DNA from: Takakia lepidozioides | Lineage: Eukaryota; Streptophyta; Takakiopsida; Takakiales; Takakiaceae | Assembly: GCA_030704615.1 (NCBI GenBank) | Contig: CM060732.1 | Coordinates: forward strand, 32,467,053-32,531,052 | Direction: 5' to 3' | Length of the DNA stretch: 64,000 nucleotides | Shown here: in pieces, positions 60,942-64,000 of the stretch | Numbering within the stretch: the stretch's first letter is position 1 | Layout of the letters: each line of letters begins with the position of its first letter | Translations under genes and position numbers: made by a program | The notes under the pieces: model-generated | The model's database searches: none | Told to the model about the DNA's origin: nothing | The model's input: only the letters and a program-made list of their open reading frames with translations

Positions 60942-63900
60942 ATGGCAATGGCAGCTCCTGCAGTGTCGTTTGTCACAGTCTCCCCCGAATCCCACTTCTC
61001 TCTGCAGAATCTGCCCTATGGGATGTTCAGGCCGAGTCCAGCGGCAGATGTCCGGCCTGGGGTAGCTATTGGGGACTACGTGCTGGACCTCAGCGCCATC
61101 TCACGCGCCGGGCTGTTCTCTGGGCCTTTGCTTTCCAGCTCCGAATGTTTTCTTCAGGTTGTTTACTTTTCCCGTCTATGGGTGACCATTTGCGTGACTC
61201 CTCACCAATGCTGGCAGCTCGGTCAACAGCTGATTGATTCTAGCTGATTCGTAGTGTTGGCAAGTCTGTGAGCTTCTTATTACGACAATGATTGTGCAAT
61301 TGGGACCGCCCAATGAGCCATGCCTTTGAATGAGACTATTTGAGAGTTTATGTAGAACAGAGTACATCTTTAGTGCTAGAATTCCAGCTGTTTATCCACA
61401 TAAGTGCTGGCATGGAGTCCAGACTCCAGAGCTGGATTGTTTGCAGTTTTCTGTTGCTTTCCACCGAACACAAGAATTCTTCGTAATTTGCTTAAACTAA
61501 CTACTTTTCAGGGAATTGAAGGCGAGTCGGTTTTCAGTAATCTGAGTGTTTGCAAGCTGATTGCGTTGTTTGGAAGGCGATAGATAGTGAGGCGCTCAAT
61601 GGCAGCTGTATATTGTGTGACATGAATGGTCACAATGATTTTTTTTGGTACAGACATCCTTAAATGGATTCATGGCACTGGGAAGGCCAGCATGGAAGGA
61701 GGCTCGAGCAACAATTCAAAAGCTTCTTTCGGGTAAAGTGCATCCTTGTAGGGAATAAATGTCATGTGGGTGGCACTCACACTTGTACACCCAGTATATG
61801 CTTGAGAACCCACCCACTAGTGTTATCTGTAGGGATCAATGGCTATCGTTCGTCAGAACCATGATGATTGAAACAGTGCGCTTGATTGAGGATTTTATGG
61901 CCATGATATTGAAAGCCAGCATCCAGGAGTTCCTTAGTATTCAGTTCCCTTCACTGGTTTATACAGCAGGCCTTCAACGAATTCTACAATCTCTTTTTAT
62001 TGTAAGCAGGACTTGTGCAAAATTGGTTTTCCCAGGCCAGGTGAATATTTTCGTTGCCTATAATGGAATGTCAGGGAGCCTATGTTGAGGACCTCTTGTT
62101 TTTTCCCATGTGCAGCTGATGATCCGACACTGAGGGACAATGCTTCACTCAGGGCTAAGGCCTTTTTCCCCCTTGTGAGCATTGTATTGTGCATTTGACT
62201 TTTCTGTATTCCAAGAAAACTGAACGTTGTTCACATCAATCAATAGGTAAGAGCACTACGGTGTCCATGGAATCCCAAGGTAACTCCCCCAGTATCCAGT
62301 CGTAGCTCAATTCTATGAAGAACCAAGCTTATAGATTTGAATTGTCACAAGTAAATCCCTTAGATATGTTGTGAGTAATATGGCCAAAGCCCCACTGACT
62401 TGGCTGAATGGTTTTGCTTCAGGAAAGGTTACTCCATTGCCATTTTTAATTCTACAACAGGAAATTACATCCAGTAGGGCGCTTTTCTGATCAGCTGATT
62501 TGGCATATTGTGCATTGCAAGTAAAGACTGGTCATGTGAAAATACACATTGCATGGTGTGGAACAGAGTCAAGTAAAGATGGAGTTGCCAGCAATGGTAG
62601 GTGACTACACTGACTTCTTCTCGTCTAAAGAGCATACTCTTACTGCCGGGTCTGTTTATTATGGCAAAGGAACTCCGCTTCCTCCAAACTGGTATTCTCT
62701 TGGTCCTACTTTCCCCTCTCTTGGCCCATGGTTATTGTCCACGCTCTACCCTCCTTGCTGAATTCAGTTTTGTGCTGTCAGTGTGTAGTCAGTCGGCAGT
62801 TCATAGAATTTGCATAAATCTCATGAAAATGTTTGAAGACTAAGCTGATACAGCAATAACTGGTTCTACAATGTGCATAGTTATTCTGAAACAAGGTCGA
62901 GTGGATGAGATGGTTGCAAGAAGAGTCCCTTGTAAGTAGGTGAGTCTTTATCAACAATTTTTTCTGCAGTCACAGAAGGATGAGGATGAATGAGAGATGT
63001 GCTGTTGGAACAGGGTGCATGTTCCGATTGCATACCATGGGCGAGCCTCCTCTGTGGTCGTCTCAGGAACCGACATTGTGCGACCTAGGTAGTGGCCCAG
63101 TACTCATTGCTTTTCACTTGTTGCGCACTATTTCGATTTGCATAATGTAGGTAGAGTGCATGGTTAAAATGTACAAGCTCCCTATGACTCTTTGACTGAG
63201 GAGGGCATAAGCAGGAGAGACAGAGAACACCTGATTTTGGCTTGGATTGGTCATCCTTTAGATAGTGCACAGGTGTGTTCCAAATAGAATATGCCAGGAG
63301 GAACCTGAGCTTGGTTTTGAGACAACTAGGGGGTTAAGGGAGACCGGCTAATGATTGCAGAAACTTGTGTATGCTATGTGCAGAGGTCAGACCGCACCTC
63401 TACCTGGGAAGCCAACACCAGTGTTTGGGCCTTCGGCACATTTTGACTTTGAGCTTGAGATGGTGGGTGGTTGATTCTAGTTGAAATTGAAAGAAACTGG
63501 ACTTAAGAAAGCAGTCTTCATCGGTCTAAAATCCTTAGAGAGGCAGACTCCTTCCTCAGCAGCTCTGAACTGACTTCCGGAGAACTAAATGTGTAAGAAT
63601 TGCCAAGGGTGGAATCACTATCCAAACTACTGTCATTTTGGGCTCGACATTCTGTCCTTTGTGGGACAGTTTCAACATCTGTATCCACCAATGAATTCTC
63701 TCATCATCCAAAGTGAAACAGGGAGAGCTCAGAAAAGTTTGATTTCCCCTCTGTTGGGGGTGTTCCTATGCATCTTAATTACAATTGTTGAAATGTCCTC
63801 TTGTATAGGATGCTGAATGTAGTTGCAAGTTAACCCTATCAAGTAAAACAGTATTGAGAGCCACTATGGGTTGCAGGCCATGTTTGTGGGTCCAGGGAAC

Positions 63901-64000
63901 AAGCTGGGGAGCCCTGTGAGTGTGGAGGCTGCGGCTGACCACATCTTTGGTCTCGTCTTGATGAATGACTGGAGTGGTACTGGCAGTTTCTCTTCAACGT
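60942..64000 (+). CDS. FAH: Fumarylacetoacetase (5' seven exons; runs off the window)
   Basis: FAH cleaves 4-fumarylacetoacetate to fumarate and acetoacetate, the last step of tyrosine breakdown. Exons in phase: 60942-61157, 61654-61732, 62116-62174, 62567-62691, 63014-63088, 63384-63462 and 63877-63976. The N-terminal domain shows [14 protein letters not shown] and [16 protein letters not shown]. Then [28 protein letters not shown] (metal-binding Asp and the catalytic His), [26 protein letters not shown] (two metal-binding Glu) and [10 protein letters not shown] (metal-binding Asp). All active-site residues expected in this part are present, so the gene looks functional. The last exon in view ends with one base of a split codon, and the remainder of the hydrolase domain lies beyond 64,000. 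Confidence 0.95.

Noticed and set aside
1-64000. CRISPR array, bacterial operon or organelle insertion
   Set aside because: No regular short repeats with unique spacers, no ribosome-binding-site-led gene runs and no organelle genes were seen; the introns and elements are those of a plant nuclear genome.

Overview
The window is nuclear DNA of a land plant. It holds spliced genes with GT-AG introns of about 100 to 1,200 bp, an intronless DYW-class PPR gene, plant-type O-fucosyltransferase and fumarylacetoacetase genes, and many plant-type mobile elements (CACTA, PIF/Harbinger-like, Ty3/gypsy-like). The PPR gene is built from long, very similar repeat units, which is common in bryophytes, lycophytes and ferns. 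I therefore favour a seed-free plant with a repeat-rich genome, but the species cannot be named from sequence alone.

Layout. Positions 1-28,300 are almost entirely repeats: four tandem copies of a ~265 bp unit (0.9-2.0 kb), clusters of degenerate palindromes (5.2-5.5 and 7.5-7.8 kb, the second inside a terminal-inverted-repeat element), an unknown ORF split by a non-autonomous CACTA element with a perfect GCC target duplication (11.7-13.8 kb), a decayed retrotransposon on the minus strand with an extra ORF, gag, protease and a dUTPase-like domain (14.9-18.2 kb), a 2.4 kb inverted-repeat structure (20.6-23.0 kb), and two copies of a broken F-box/kelch-type gene (25-28.3 kb).

Positions 28,800-64,000 are gene-bearing. 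In order: a CCDC93 homologue (+, 12 exons placed; endosomal recycling), a repeat-rich gap that includes a PIF/Harbinger-like element (41.0-42.9 kb), an O-fucosyltransferase-family gene (+, 6 exons), a complete six-exon SAP18 gene (-) with two LINE remnants in its introns, a decayed SAP18 duplicate just upstream of it, a single-exon PPR-DYW editing-factor gene (-), and the 5' seven exons of fumarylacetoacetase (+), which runs off the right edge. The PPR and FAH genes are divergent and share a ~1.4 kb intergenic region that holds a 49-nt-arm hairpin.

The genes do not form a functional cluster; they act in separate housekeeping processes (membrane trafficking, glycosylation, chromatin/RNA processing, organelle RNA editing, tyrosine breakdown). 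Exon boundaries were deduced by hand from GT/AG sites, phase and family similarity. They have not been checked against transcripts.
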